Shown here in pieces: positions 34,709 through 43,350 of a stretch of DNA of 64,000 bases. This DNA comes from Curtobacterium sp. MCBD17_035. Lineage in GTDB: Bacteria; Actinomycetota; Actinomycetes; Actinomycetales; Microbacteriaceae. The first letter of the stretch is position 1; each line of letters begins with the position of its first letter. The notes under the pieces were generated by a model that did not search any database, was not told the origin of the DNA, and saw only the letters and a program-made list of their open reading frames with translations. The DNA lies in contig NZ_CP126279.1 of the NCBI RefSeq assembly GCF_003234815.2, forward strand, positions 2,542,001-2,606,000. The letters are read 5' to 3'. Made by a program: the position numbers and the translations under genes.

Positions 34709-35857
34709 TCAGCGCGGAACCGGCGACTCCGCCGCGTGGTCGGCGACCGGACCGGTCCCGGACGACCGCAACCGCACGACCGCGGCATCGATGCGCTCGT
34801 CGGTCGAGGTGAGGGCGATGCGCACGTGCGAACCACCAGCACTGCCGTAGAACGTGCCCGGTGCGACGAGGATCCCGAGTTCCGCGAGCGCCGCGACCGT
34901 GGTCCAGGCGTCCTCGCCGCGCGTCGCCCAGAGGTACAGCCCGGCCTCGCTGCGGTCGATCCGGTAGCCCGCCGCCACGAGTGCCGACGCCAGGCGGTCG
35001 CGCCGTCCCGCGTACCGCGCCTTCTGCTCGCGGACGTGGGCGTCGTCGGCGAGCGCGACGATCATCGCCTGCTGCACCGGCGCCGGGGGCATCATGCCGG
35101 TGTGCTTGCGGACGGCCAGGACCTCGGCCAGCACCCGCGCGTCACCCGCCACGAAGCCGGCGCGGTAGCCGGCGAGGTTCGACTGCTTACTCAGCGAGTA
35201 CACGCTGAGCACGCCGTCGTGCGTGTCACCGACCACGCGGGGGTCGAGGATGCTCGGCGTCGGGGTGTCGTCGTACGGCGGCTCCCACCCGAGCTCCGCG
35301 TAGCACTCGTCGCCCGCGATGACCGCGCCGAGGGCACGGGCTCGCTCGACCGCGACCCGGAGCTCCTCGATCGACAGCACGCGGCCGTCGGGGTTGCCCG
35401 GCGAGTTGAGCCAGACGAGCTTCGTCGACGCCGGCCAGGACGCGGGGTCGTCGGCGGCCAACGCCTCGGCGCCGACGAGGGCCGCGCCGAGCTCGTAGGT
35501 CGGGTAGGCGGCCTCGGGGAACACGACCGTGTCACCGGGGCCGATGCCGAGCCACAGCGCGAGTCCGGCGATGAACTCCTTCGACCCGATCGTCGGCAGG
35601 ACCTCGTCCGTCGTCAGGGTGATCCCCTGACGTCGGCCGTACCAGGCGACGATGGACTCGCGCAGCGCGGGGGTCCCGGCCACCTGCGGGTAGGCATGGG
35701 CGTCCGTGGCGTCGGCCAGAGCGCGACGGACGAGCTCGGGCGTCGGGTCCACGGGCGACCCGACGCTTAGGTCGACGATGCCGTCCGGGTGGCCGCCCGC
35801 GCGATCCTTCGCGGCGGCGAGCTGGTCCCAGGGGAAGTCCGGCAGGTCGAGCGGCAC
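34709..35857 (-). CDS. dapC: succinyl-diaminopimelate aminotransferase
   Basis: A 382-residue PLP-dependent fold-type I aminotransferase. The PLP lysine is in VYSLSKQSNLAGYR; NSPGNPDGRVLS and AGDECYAEL supply the other cofactor contacts. It resembles actinobacterial DapC, which converts N-succinyl-2-amino-6-ketopimelate to N-succinyl-diaminopimelate. Assignment rests on position as well as sequence: it starts 3 nt after the ferredoxin gene, the fdx-dapC linkage seen across actinobacteria. GTG start at 35855-35857. Confidence 0.92.
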   Translation of the reverse strand: MPLDLPDFPWDQLAAAKDRAGGHPDGIVDLSVGSPVDPTPELVRRALADATDAHAYPQVAGTPALRESIVAWYGRRQGITLTTDEVLPTIGSKEFIAGLALWLGIGPGDTVVFPEAAYPTYELGAALVGAEALAADDPASWPASTKLVWLNSPGNPDGRVLSIEELRVAVERARALGAVIAGDECYAELGWEPPYDDTPTPSILDPRVVGDTHDGVLSVYSLSKQSNLAGYRAGFVAGDARVLAEVLAVRKHTGMMPPAPVQQAMIVALADDAHVREQKARYAGRRDRLASALVAAGYRIDRSEAGLYLWATRGEDAWTTVAALAELGILVAPGTFYGSAGGSHVRIALTSTDERIDAAVVRLRSSGTGPVADHAAESPVPR

Positions 35858-35860
35858 GGG

Positions 35861-36178
35861 TCAGCCCCGCGGCGGCTCGGCGAGCACGACCGGGTGGTCC
35901 TGGTGGATCACACCGACCTTGGCGGCGCCGCCCGGCGACCCGATCTCCTGGAAGAACTCGACGTTCGCCTTGTAGTAGTCCGCCCACTCCTCGGGGAGGT
36001 CGTCCTCGTAGTAGATGGCCTCCACCGGGCACACCGGCTCACACGCACCGCAGTCGACGCACTCGTCGGGGTGGATGTAGAGCGAGCGGTCGCCCTCGTA
36101 GATGCAGTCGACCGGGCACTCGTCGATGCAGGCGCGGTCCTTGACGTCCACACAGGGCTGGGCGATCACGTACGTCAC
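35861..36178 (-). CDS. fdxA: 7Fe ferredoxin (3Fe-4S/4Fe-4S)
   Basis: A 105-residue ferredoxin with the motif VTYVIAQPCVDVKDRACIDEC and then CPVDCIYEG, followed by ECVDCGACEPVCPVEAIYYED. The Cys spacing fits one 3Fe-4S and one 4Fe-4S cluster. It carries electrons in the cytoplasm; partners are unknown. Its GTG start overlaps the mshB stop codon as GTGA, and dapC follows after 3 nt, so mshB-fdxA-dapC is one operon. Confidence 0.95.
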   Translation of the reverse strand: MTYVIAQPCVDVKDRACIDECPVDCIYEGDRSLYIHPDECVDCGACEPVCPVEAIYYEDDLPEEWADYYKANVEFFQEIGSPGGAAKVGVIHQDHPVVLAEPPRG

Positions 36179-37476
36179 GGTTCTTCGGTGTCCCTTCGAG
36201 GCGGCAGCGTCGAGTCTACTCCGGGCGGGTGGGCGTCCCCGCCGTCGGCCATGGCGTCGACGGCGGCCGGACCGCGCTCTCGGCCGTCGGCGGGGACCGT
36301 GCCCGCCGGCGGAACGCCGCGAGGGGGCAACGACGGCCACGCGAGCACGAGCATCGCGATCACGGCCGGCCCGAACGTCCACACGTACCCGGCCGTGTTC
36401 GCGAGGACGAGCGGCGAACTCGTCCCGCCGACCGCCACGAGCACCTGGGTGACGAGCAGGACCCCGAGCGCCGCCGCCGTCACCATCCACCGGGAGCGGA
36501 AGACGAGCCGGACGCCGAGCAGCAGGCACGCGACGAGCAGCGTCGTGATCACCATGCCGACCGGGAGGCTCCCCAGGGTCTGCTGGTGGGTGATCGTGCC
36601 GAGGCCGCCGACCACGGCCCCCGCTGCGAGCGCGGCGACGACGAGCAGTGACTGCACCCCCCGGCCGTGCTCGGCGAACGACTGCGCCGCCGGCGCTGCG
36701 GGTGGCGCGTCGTGCCGGAAGCCCTCGCGCGCGGGCGCCTCGAGCCGGGCGCCGTGCGGCATGACGTACGTCAGGCGCTCGGGCTGCTCGGGGTCGAGGG
36801 GATCGACCGTGAGCTGGCTCCGGTACTGCTCGAGCGCGGCACGCACCCGGGGGCGCACCGGCAGCACGTCGACGACGAGGTCGGCCTGACCGCTGTCGGC
36901 GTCGACGATGGTCGAGAACGGGACGTCCTCGGCACGGGCGGCGTACCGGGCAGCCGCATGCACCCGCACGTGGTCCGGGTGTCCGTACCCGCCGTCGTCC
37001 GCGTAGCTGACCACGGCATCGGCACCCGTCGAGCGGATCGCCGCGCGGACGTCGTCGACGACCTCCCCCAGGTCCGCCGCGGTGAGCGAGTCGGCCGGCG
37101 CGTCCTCGGCGGCCGTCGCCCGCCCGTCCGCGGCCCACCGCATGCCGGAGTCGCTGTACCGACGCGGCGGCAGGTCCGTGGGACGGGCGCCGGGGCCGCC
37201 GAGCCACAGGTGCCGAGGCCCGCCGAGCGCGGCGAGCGCGGCCGCGATCTCGGTCTCGCGGTGCGCGGCGACCCGGGGCGCGTCGCCGAAGAGCGGCGCG
37301 AGCGCCGGCGTGAGCATCTCGCCGCGTTCACCCCGTGTCGCGGTGAGCACCGTCACGTCGGCACCGAGTTCGACCAGGGTCGCGATCGTGCCCCCGGTCG
37401 CCAACGTCTCGTCGTCGGGGTGGGCGTGGACGAACAGGACACGCTCGGGGCGCGTCGCCGGGGTGGGCGTGGACAT
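36175..37476 (-). CDS. mshB: MshB-like deacetylase fused to a C-terminal membrane domain
   Basis: A 433-residue protein. The N-terminal ~290 residues are a PIG-L/LmbE deacetylase with the zinc motif AHPDDE (18-23) and GYGHPDHVRVH, matching MshB, which deacetylates GlcNAc-inositol in mycothiol synthesis. Residues about 310-405 add roughly four membrane helices, absent from mycobacterial MshB, then an acidic, Pro-rich tail. TACCCT (37485-37490) ends 8 nt before the ATG. It heads an operon with the ferredoxin and dapC genes. PIG-L enzymes also include other deacetylases, so the mycothiol role is probable, not proven. Confidence 0.86.
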   Translation of the reverse strand: MSTPTPATRPERVLFVHAHPDDETLATGGTIATLVELGADVTVLTATRGERGEMLTPALAPLFGDAPRVAAHRETEIAAALAALGGPRHLWLGGPGARPTDLPPRRYSDSGMRWAADGRATAAEDAPADSLTAADLGEVVDDVRAAIRSTGADAVVSYADDGGYGHPDHVRVHAAARYAARAEDVPFSTIVDADSGQADLVVDVLPVRPRVRAALEQYRSQLTVDPLDPEQPERLTYVMPHGARLEAPAREGFRHDAPPAAPAAQSFAEHGRGVQSLLVVAALAAGAVVGGLGTITHQQTLGSLPVGMVITTLLVACLLLGVRLVFRSRWMVTAAALGVLLVTQVLVAVGGTSSPLVLANTAGYVWTFGPAVIAMLVLAWPSLPPRGVPPAGTVPADGRERGPAAVDAMADGGDAHPPGVDSTLPPRRDTEEP

Positions 37477-37538
37477 CGCCACCCAGGGTACGGGATCGGC
37501 TGGGATCGGCTCGGTGGTGGAGCGCCGCCGGACGGCGG

Positions 37539-38126
37539 TCAGCGCGGGGTGACGATGTACGTCGCGGTCACGCCGTCGTGGCCGGTCGAGAAGGCGAGCA
37601 CCACGCGGTACCGGTCGCTCCGGAAGAGGCCGAATGCGCTGCGGGCGTCGCTCCGCACGGCACCGTCCGCGAAGCCGTCCGCGGTGAGCCGAGCGTGTGC
37701 CGTCGTGAACTCCGCGACCGAGGCGACGCGGACCTGCACCACCCAGCCCGACCCGGCGGGTCCGCTCCCCCCGCCGAGGACCGTGCCGTCGACGAGCGGG
37801 ACGGCGTGGGTCGGGAACCCGGCGGGGACCGCACCGTCGGTCGTCACCGCCGCGCCCCGCAGGGCGGCGTCGAGCGCGCCGTCGATGCCGCCGGCCACCT
37901 GCCGCATCCCGCGCTGGATCGAACCGCCCGTGACGCCCTGGAGGCCCGACCGGACGCCCGACGCCACCGACGACGCGACCGCCGTCCCGACCCCCGAGAC
38001 GTGGTCGGTGATCCCGGCGCAACCCGTCAGCCCGACGGCGAGGACCGCCAGGACCGCGGCCGTCGGCACGACCCGCGGTCGCGCCGCACGGCGATGCGCC
38101 CGACCGGAACGCGGCGTGCGCGACAT
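37539..38126 (-). CDS. hypothetical lipoprotein
   Basis: A 195-residue secreted protein with a twin-basic N-terminus, a hydrophobic signal (about 20-35) and a lipobox LTGC with Cys at residue 36. The mature part is Gly/Ala/Val-rich (GVGTAVASSVASGVRSG) and then a small alpha/beta-looking domain ending VTATYIVTPR. No family recognised. Its ATG overlaps the TGA of the amidohydrolase gene (TGATG), so the two are co-transcribed and coupled. Confidence 0.8.
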   Translation of the reverse strand: MSRTPRSGRAHRRAARPRVVPTAAVLAVLAVGLTGCAGITDHVSGVGTAVASSVASGVRSGLQGVTGGSIQRGMRQVAGGIDGALDAALRGAAVTTDGAVPAGFPTHAVPLVDGTVLGGGSGPAGSGWVVQVRVASVAEFTTAHARLTADGFADGAVRSDARSAFGLFRSDRYRVVLAFSTGHDGVTATYIVTPR

Positions 38127-39319
38127 CAGGCGAGCCAGGCCCGGGTCGCCGCGACGAAGGCGTCCACCCCGACCGGGATCGACGCCTCGGCGAGCGGGGC
38201 GAAGAACGGCGAGTGGTTCGTCGGGACCTCGGCGCCGTCGGCGAACAGCGCCGGGTCCGTCGTGCCCGTGAACCAGTACACGATGGGGGCCTCGGCCGCC
38301 GTCGCGAGGTCGCCGACGTCCTCGCTCGCCATGCCGAGCACCGAGTCACCGGCCACGAGCGACGGCACGACCCCCTCGAGGGCGGCCAGCACGCGCCCGG
38401 CGGCGTCGGCGTCGTTCACGAGGACGTTCGCCCCCGGCCGCACCCGGACGAGTGGCTCCTCGAGGCCGCCCGCCGCCGATTCCGCCGCGACGATCCGGCG
38501 CACCGCCTGCTCGACCTGGTGCCGGGTGTCGTCGGTCTGGGCACGCGTGCTCACCTCGATCGTCACCTCGTCGGGGATGATGTTGGCGCGGGTGCCACCG
38601 TGGATGCTGCCGACGGTGACGACCGCGGCCTGCCGGGGACCGACCTCCCGGGCGACGACCGACTGCAGCCGGACGACCGCCGACGCGGCGGCGACCACCG
38701 GGTCACGGGTCGTCTGCGGCGCGGAGCCGTGGCCGCCCCGGCCGCGGAACGTGATCGTGAACCGGTCGCTCGCGGCCATCACCGGCCCAGACCCGACCGT
38801 CACCCGTCCGACCGGCTCGGGCGCGGTGTGCTGCCCGAGCACGACGTCGGGGCGGGGGACGCGACCGACCAGGTCGTCGTCGACCATCGCGCGGGCACCG
38901 CCGATGACCTCCTCGGCCGGCTGGAACACCGCGACGACGGTCCCCGCCCACGAGTCCCGCGTCGCGATGAGTCGCTCGAGCGCACCGAGCAGCCAGGTCA
39001 TGTGCAGGTCGTGACCGCACGCGTGCATCGTGCGGGTCTCGGAGCCGTCCTCGTCGACGGCGGTGTGGACGCTCGCGTACGCCAGGCCCGTTCGCTCCTC
39101 GACCGGCAGGCCGTCCATGTCGGCGCGGAGCCACACCACCGGGCCGGCAGCGTTCTCGAGGACCGCGACCACGCCCGTGCCACCGACCCCCGTGGTCGGT
39201 TCGAGGCCGAGCGATCGGAGATGGTCCGCGACGACACCGGCGGTCCGGTGCTCGGCGAACGCGAGCTCGGGGTGCGCGTGCAGGTCGCGGTAGATGTCGA
39301 ACAGCGGGAGCGTCGTCAC
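38126..39319 (-). CDS. M20D amidohydrolase (hippurate/N-acyl-amino-acid hydrolase family)
   Basis: A 397-residue zinc metallohydrolase. Motifs: YRDLHAHPELAFAEHRTA near the N-terminus, WLRADMDGLPVEE, HACGHDLHMTWLLG, FQPAEEVIGGA, and FRGRGGHGSAPQ in the dimerisation domain. The substrate is an N-acyl amino acid or related amide; no more precise call is possible. The GTG at 39317-39319 has TACGGT (39326-39331) 6 nt upstream, and the longer upstream frame is non-coding. It heads the pair with the lipoprotein gene. Confidence 0.92.
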   Translation of the reverse strand: MTTLPLFDIYRDLHAHPELAFAEHRTAGVVADHLRSLGLEPTTGVGGTGVVAVLENAAGPVVWLRADMDGLPVEERTGLAYASVHTAVDEDGSETRTMHACGHDLHMTWLLGALERLIATRDSWAGTVVAVFQPAEEVIGGARAMVDDDLVGRVPRPDVVLGQHTAPEPVGRVTVGSGPVMAASDRFTITFRGRGGHGSAPQTTRDPVVAAASAVVRLQSVVAREVGPRQAAVVTVGSIHGGTRANIIPDEVTIEVSTRAQTDDTRHQVEQAVRRIVAAESAAGGLEEPLVRVRPGANVLVNDADAAGRVLAALEGVVPSLVAGDSVLGMASEDVGDLATAAEAPIVYWFTGTTDPALFADGAEVPTNHSPFFAPLAEASIPVGVDAFVAATRAWLA

Positions 39320-39369
39320 CCGACAACCGTAACCGGCTGCCGTCGACGCGACGGGCATCTCGTCCGGGA

Positions 39370-39414
39370 ACGACGACGCCCGCCGGCTCCGGAGGGACCG
39401 ACGGGCGTCGTCGT
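39370..39414 (-). terminator. terminator hairpin downstream of typA
   Basis: A 13-bp perfect stem (39370-39382 with 39402-39414), 19 nt beyond the typA stop codon. Confidence 0.7.
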
Positions 39415-39432
39415 GTGCGGAGGGACCGCGGC

Positions 39433-41355
39433 TCAGGCGTCCTGGCGCTTGAGGCGCGCCGTGGCCCGGGCCCGGGACTGGGCGTCGAGCTCGACCTTGC
39501 GGATCCGGACGGCGTCGGGGGTGACCTCGACGCACTCGTCCTCGCGCGCGAACTCGAGGCACTCCTCGAGCGAGAGCTGCCGGGACGGCGTCATCGACTC
39601 GAACGTGTCGGCCGTGGACGACCGCATGTTCGTGAGCTTCTTCTCCTTGGTGATGTTGACGTCCATGTCGTCGGCGCGCGAGTTCTCGCCGATGACCATG
39701 CCCTCGTAGACCTCCTCGGTCGGGTTGACGAAGAACGTCATCCGCTCCTGGAGGTTCGTGATCGCGAACGGGGTCACGACGCCGGCGCGGTCGGAGACGA
39801 TCGAGCCGTTGACGCGCGTCTGGATGGGGCCGGCCCACTCGCCGTACCCGTGCGAGATCGCGTTCGCGATGCCCGTGCCGCGGGTCTCGGTGAGGAAGGC
39901 GGTGCGGAAGCCGATGAGCCCACGCGACGGGACGATGAACTCCATGCGCACCCAGCCCGTGCCGTGGTTCGTCATGTTCTCCATGCGACCCTTGCGCGCG
40001 GCCATGAGCTGCGTGATCGCGCCGAGGTACTCCTCGGGCGTGTCGATCGTCATGTGCTCGTACGGCTCCTGGAGCTTGCCGTTCTCGTCACGCCGGGTGA
40101 CGACCTGCGGCTTGCCGACCGTGAGCTCGTAGCCCTCGCGCCGCATCTGCTCGACGAGGATCGCCAGGGCGAGCTCGCCGCGGCCCTGGACCTCCCACGC
40201 GTCGGGACGGCCGATGTCGACGACCCGGAGCGAGACGTTGCCGACGAGCTCGCGGTCGAGGCGGTCCTTGACCATGCGCGCGGTGAGCTTGTGCCCCTTG
40301 ACCTTCCCGACGAGCGGGCTCGTGTTCGTGCCGATCGTCATGGAGATCGCGGGATCGTCGACCGTGATGGTCGGCAGCGGGCGGACGTCCTCGGGGTCGG
40401 TCAGGGTCTCGCCGATGGTGATGGTGTCGAACCCGGCGACGGCGACGATGTCACCCGGGCCGGCCGACTCGGCGGGGAACCGGTCGAGCGCCTTCGTGAT
40501 GAGGAGCTCCGTGATGCGGGCGTTCACGACCGAGCCGTCGTGCTTGACCCACGCGACGGTCTGCCCCTTCTTCATGGTGCCGTGGAAGATGCGGAGCAGC
40601 GCGAGACGACCGAGGAACGGCGAGGCGTCGAGGTTCGTGACGTGCGCCTGCAGCGGGTGGGTGTCGTCGAACGTCGGCGCCGGGACGTGCTGGAGGATCG
40701 CCTCGAACAGCGGCTCGAGGTCGTCGTTGTCGGGCAGGGTGCCGTCGGCGGGCTTGTTGCGGCTCGCGGCACCGTTCCGGCCGGACGCGTAGACGACCGG
40801 GACGTCGAGGATGGCGTCGAGGTCGAGGTCGTCGACCTCGTCCGAGAGGTCCGACGCCAGCCCGAGCAGGAGGTCCTGGGACTCGGCGACGACCTCGTCG
40901 ATGCGCGAGTCGGGACGGTCCGTCTTGTTGACCAGCAGGATCACGGGGAGCTTCGCCGCGAGCGCCTTGCGGAGCACGAAGCGCGTCTGGGGCAGCGGGC
41001 CCTCGGACGCGTCCACGAGCAGGACGACGCCGTCGACCATCGAGAGGCCGCGCTCGACCTCGCCACCGAAGTCGGCGTGGCCCGGGGTGTCGATCACGTT
41101 GATCGTGATGCGTCCGCCGTCGTTGAACTCGGCCGCGTGGATCCCGTTGTAGAGCACCGAGGTGTTCTTCGCGAGGATGGTGATGCCCTTCTCGCGCTCG
41201 AGGTCGTTCGAGTCCATCATCCGGTCCTCGCCCTCGAAGTGGGCGTCGAACGAGTTGGTCTGCGTGAGCATGGCATCGACCAGGGTGGTCTTGCCGTGAT
41301 CGACGTGTGCCACGATGGCGACGTTGCGCAGGTCGGACCGGGTGGCGAGCGCCAT
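39433..41355 (-). CDS. typA: ribosome-associated GTPase TypA/BipA
   Basis: A 640-residue translational GTPase. G1 is AHVDHGKTTL (16-25); the switch motif is EREKGITI; G3 is DTPGHADFGG; G4 is NKTD. EF-G-like domains III and V and the TypA-specific C-terminal domain follow. It acts on the ribosome under stress and in 50S assembly. The ATG at 41353-41355 is preceded by AAGGAAG. It is divergent from the CPBP protease gene, with a hairpin GGGCATTCTGCCC in between (about 41390-41402). Confidence 0.97.
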   Translation of the reverse strand: MALATRSDLRNVAIVAHVDHGKTTLVDAMLTQTNSFDAHFEGEDRMMDSNDLEREKGITILAKNTSVLYNGIHAAEFNDGGRITINVIDTPGHADFGGEVERGLSMVDGVVLLVDASEGPLPQTRFVLRKALAAKLPVILLVNKTDRPDSRIDEVVAESQDLLLGLASDLSDEVDDLDLDAILDVPVVYASGRNGAASRNKPADGTLPDNDDLEPLFEAILQHVPAPTFDDTHPLQAHVTNLDASPFLGRLALLRIFHGTMKKGQTVAWVKHDGSVVNARITELLITKALDRFPAESAGPGDIVAVAGFDTITIGETLTDPEDVRPLPTITVDDPAISMTIGTNTSPLVGKVKGHKLTARMVKDRLDRELVGNVSLRVVDIGRPDAWEVQGRGELALAILVEQMRREGYELTVGKPQVVTRRDENGKLQEPYEHMTIDTPEEYLGAITQLMAARKGRMENMTNHGTGWVRMEFIVPSRGLIGFRTAFLTETRGTGIANAISHGYGEWAGPIQTRVNGSIVSDRAGVVTPFAITNLQERMTFFVNPTEEVYEGMVIGENSRADDMDVNITKEKKLTNMRSSTADTFESMTPSRQLSLEECLEFAREDECVEVTPDAVRIRKVELDAQSRARATARLKRQDA

Positions 41356-41441
41356 ACAGGACTTCCTTAGAGCGTGAGGGAGAGGATCGGGCAGAATGCC
41401 CGGCGTCCGAGTCTACCGGGCGCGGACGACCCGGAGGGACC

Positions 41442-42242
41442 TTGGACGAGGACGTCGACACGCCCACCGCGAACACCGCTCCGCCGACGTCCCGCGGCCG
41501 GCTCGCCGCCGAGGTCGTCATCGTCCTCGCCCTGTCACTCGGGGCGAGCGCCGTGTACTCGATCGTCGAGATCGTCGACGACCTGACGAAGACCACGGCG
41601 CTGGCGTCGCAGACGACGACGCTGAACACGTCGCAGGACGACCGCTCGCTCTTCGACCTGCTCGACCAGCTCATCGGCGTCGCCGTGGACCTGGCGCCGG
41701 TCGCGCTCGTCGCGTTCCTGCTCTGGCGGAGCGCGCGACCACACCTGGCGCGGCTGGGGATCGACCGCTTCCGCCCGCGTGCGGACCTCGGGGGCGCCGC
41801 AGGTCTGGCCCTGCTCATCGGCGTCCCGGGGCTCGGCCTGTACTTCGCCGGACGGGCGCTCGGCATCACGGTCGACGTCGTGCCCACCGCGCTCGGCACG
41901 TACTGGTGGACGGTCCCGGTGCTCCTGCTGTCGGCGATCCGCTCCGGCCTGCAAGAGGAGGTGATCGTCGTCGGTTACCTGTACGAGCGCCTCGGCCGGC
42001 TCGGGTGGGGCCGCTGGACGGTGATCACGTCGACGGCGGTCCTCCGCGGCAGCTACCACCTGTACCAGGGCTTCGGCGCGTTCGTCGGCAACGCCGTGAT
42101 GGGCATCGTGTTCGGCTGGGTGTACACGCGGTGGGGGCGGCTCCTGCCGCTCGTGATCACGCACTGCCTGCTCGACGCCGCGGTGTTCGTCGGCTACCCG
42201 TACGTCGCGTCGGCGTTCCCACACCTCTTCGGTGCGCACTGA
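41442..42242 (+). CDS. CPBP family intramembrane protease
   Basis: A 266-residue protein with about seven membrane helices. The CAAX/bacteriocin-processing signature is present as LQEEVIVVGYLYERL with the paired Glu, then a His in SYHLYQGF and a His-Asp in ITHCLLDAAVF. The usual Arg after EExx is displaced. Substrate unknown. The start is TTG at 41442, with GGAGGG three bases upstream; no ATG or GTG gives a better N-terminus. Moderate confidence in the start only. Confidence 0.85.
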   Translation: MDEDVDTPTANTAPPTSRGRLAAEVVIVLALSLGASAVYSIVEIVDDLTKTTALASQTTTLNTSQDDRSLFDLLDQLIGVAVDLAPVALVAFLLWRSARPHLARLGIDRFRPRADLGGAAGLALLIGVPGLGLYFAGRALGITVDVVPTALGTYWWTVPVLLLSAIRSGLQEEVIVVGYLYERLGRLGWGRWTVITSTAVLRGSYHLYQGFGAFVGNAVMGIVFGWVYTRWGRLLPLVITHCLLDAAVFVGYPYVASAFPHLFGAH

Positions 42243-42375
42243 CCGCTCCGTCGATCGGTTCGGCGCCCACCGACCGCGCATCGGATCGGCCGAGACACCG
42301 GCGACGGCCCCCAGATCGAGGGGGTTTCACAGGTCAGCGGTCCAGTGAGCGTCCGAGGACGCCTACCGTGGAGGC

Positions 42376-42854
42376 ATGGCGATCCCCGGCGTCGGCGAGC
42401 TGGCTCCCGACTTCACCCTCCCCGGCACGCTCCTGCGCCGCGGAGAGCGGACCGACGACGCCTACTCGCTGCGCGCGCAGATCGGCCGGACCGTCGTGCT
42501 CGCCTTCTACCCGGGGACGCGACGCCCGTGTGCACGGCGCAGATGTGCAGCTACGAGCGCGAGCTCGACGAGTTCCTGGAGCTCGGGGCCATCGTCTGGG
42601 GGGTCAGTCGCCAGGGACTCGACTCGCACGAGTCGTTCGCCCGCGGGGCTTCGCTGTCGTTCCCGCTGCTCGCCGACACCGCGGGCGAGGTCGTCCGTGC
42701 GTACGGTGTTCGAGCCCCGGGCGTCGGTGTCCGGCGCTCGGTGTTCGTGATCGGCCCGGACGGGGTCGTGCGGTGGCGCCACGTCGGCCTCGTCGGCATG
42801 CGGTTCCCGAAGGCCTCGACCATCCGCGAGCACGTCGAGGCGCTCGTCGCCTGA
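42376..42854 (+). pseudogene. AhpE/BCP-type peroxiredoxin with a -1 frameshift
   Basis: The first frame from ATG 42376 encodes a thioredoxin-fold start (LAPDFTLPGTLLRRGE, VVLAFYPG). Homology then switches at about 42513-42516 to the next frame, DATPVCTAQMCSYERELDEF through to VEALVA at 42854. Restoring one G in the run GGGG would give YPGDATPVCT with the peroxidatic Cys. Without it the first frame ends at 42750 in unrelated residues and lacks the active site. This is either a real inactivation or a homopolymer base-calling error. TACCGT (42364-42369) lies 6 nt before the ATG, so the promoter looks intact. Confidence 0.85.
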
Positions 42855-42976
42855 GGGCCAGGACCGGAACCCGCGACCCCCGTTCCGGCGCCCACCGCTC
42901 CGCCGGGGCGGCATCGCCGACGCGCGGTGTTCCACTGGACACGGCGCGCCCGGGATGACGTCTTCGACCGGGGGGC

Positions 42977-43006
42977 TTGACACCCGAACGGGGGGTACCC
43001 GTTAAT
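42977..43006 (+). promoter_or_regulatory. sigma70-type promoter for the structured RNA
   Basis: A perfect -35 TTGACA (42977-42982), an 18-nt spacer and GTTAAT (43001-43006) as -10 give transcription at about 43013. The stretch is visibly richer in A/T than its surroundings. Confidence 0.55.
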
Positions 43007-43012
43007 TGGTAT

Positions 43013-43320
43013 CGGAGAGTCAACCTCCTTCAGGACTGTCTCCCCGGGGAATCGGGTCTTTCTCCGGTTCGCGGTGCGTGTCACGCCCGCTCGGCAGAAT
43101 GTCCCCGGGGAGACCTCTCCCCACTCAGGGACCCGCACCGCATGCTCCACCGCAACACGCAGCACTGCAAGGAGGAATCCGCAGACCGCTGCGGCCCCCG
43201 CCGACGGGTACGGCAGGAACCGCAGCTGTCGGCTCCGTTCCCACGACGACCACGGGTAGGTCGTCCGGGAGCGTCCGGCGCAGCACCGGCGATGACGACG
43301 GGTACGTCATCGCCGGTGCA
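43013..43320 (+). ncRNA. candidate structured non-coding RNA, about 305 nt, unknown family
   Basis: This 496-nt gap (42855-43350) contains no convincing protein gene but is highly structured. GGAGAG (43014-43019) can close with CTCTCC (43115-43120), and just inside, the 12-mer GTCTCCCCGGGG (43038-43049) pairs perfectly with CCCCGGGGAGAC (43103-43114). A hairpin of 15 perfect pairs (43283-43297 with 43305-43319) ends the region. The predicted transcription start lies at the base of the first stem. AAGGAGG at 43169-43175 looks like a ribosome-binding site but has no start codon at a suitable distance. It does not match RNase P, tmRNA or SRP RNA motifs that I know. Confidence 0.5.
43283..43319 (+). 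terminator. 15-bp perfect hairpin
   Basis: GCACCGGCGATGACG pairs with its complement around a 7-nt loop. It could end the structured RNA or separate it from the PH-like gene at 43351. Confidence 0.65.
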
Positions 43321-43350
43321 GCGGCCACTCGTGTCTGCGACCATGGGAGC

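Noticed and set aside
43169..43175. AAGGAGG, a perfect ribosome-binding site, inside the ncRNA candidate.
   Set aside because: No ATG, GTG or TTG lies 4-12 nt downstream in a frame with protein-like sequence.
43013..43320. Identity as RNase P RNA, tmRNA, SRP RNA or a known actinobacterial riboswitch.
   Set aside because: The conserved core motifs of those RNAs that I know were not found on either strand; a covariance search is needed for 6S/Ms1.
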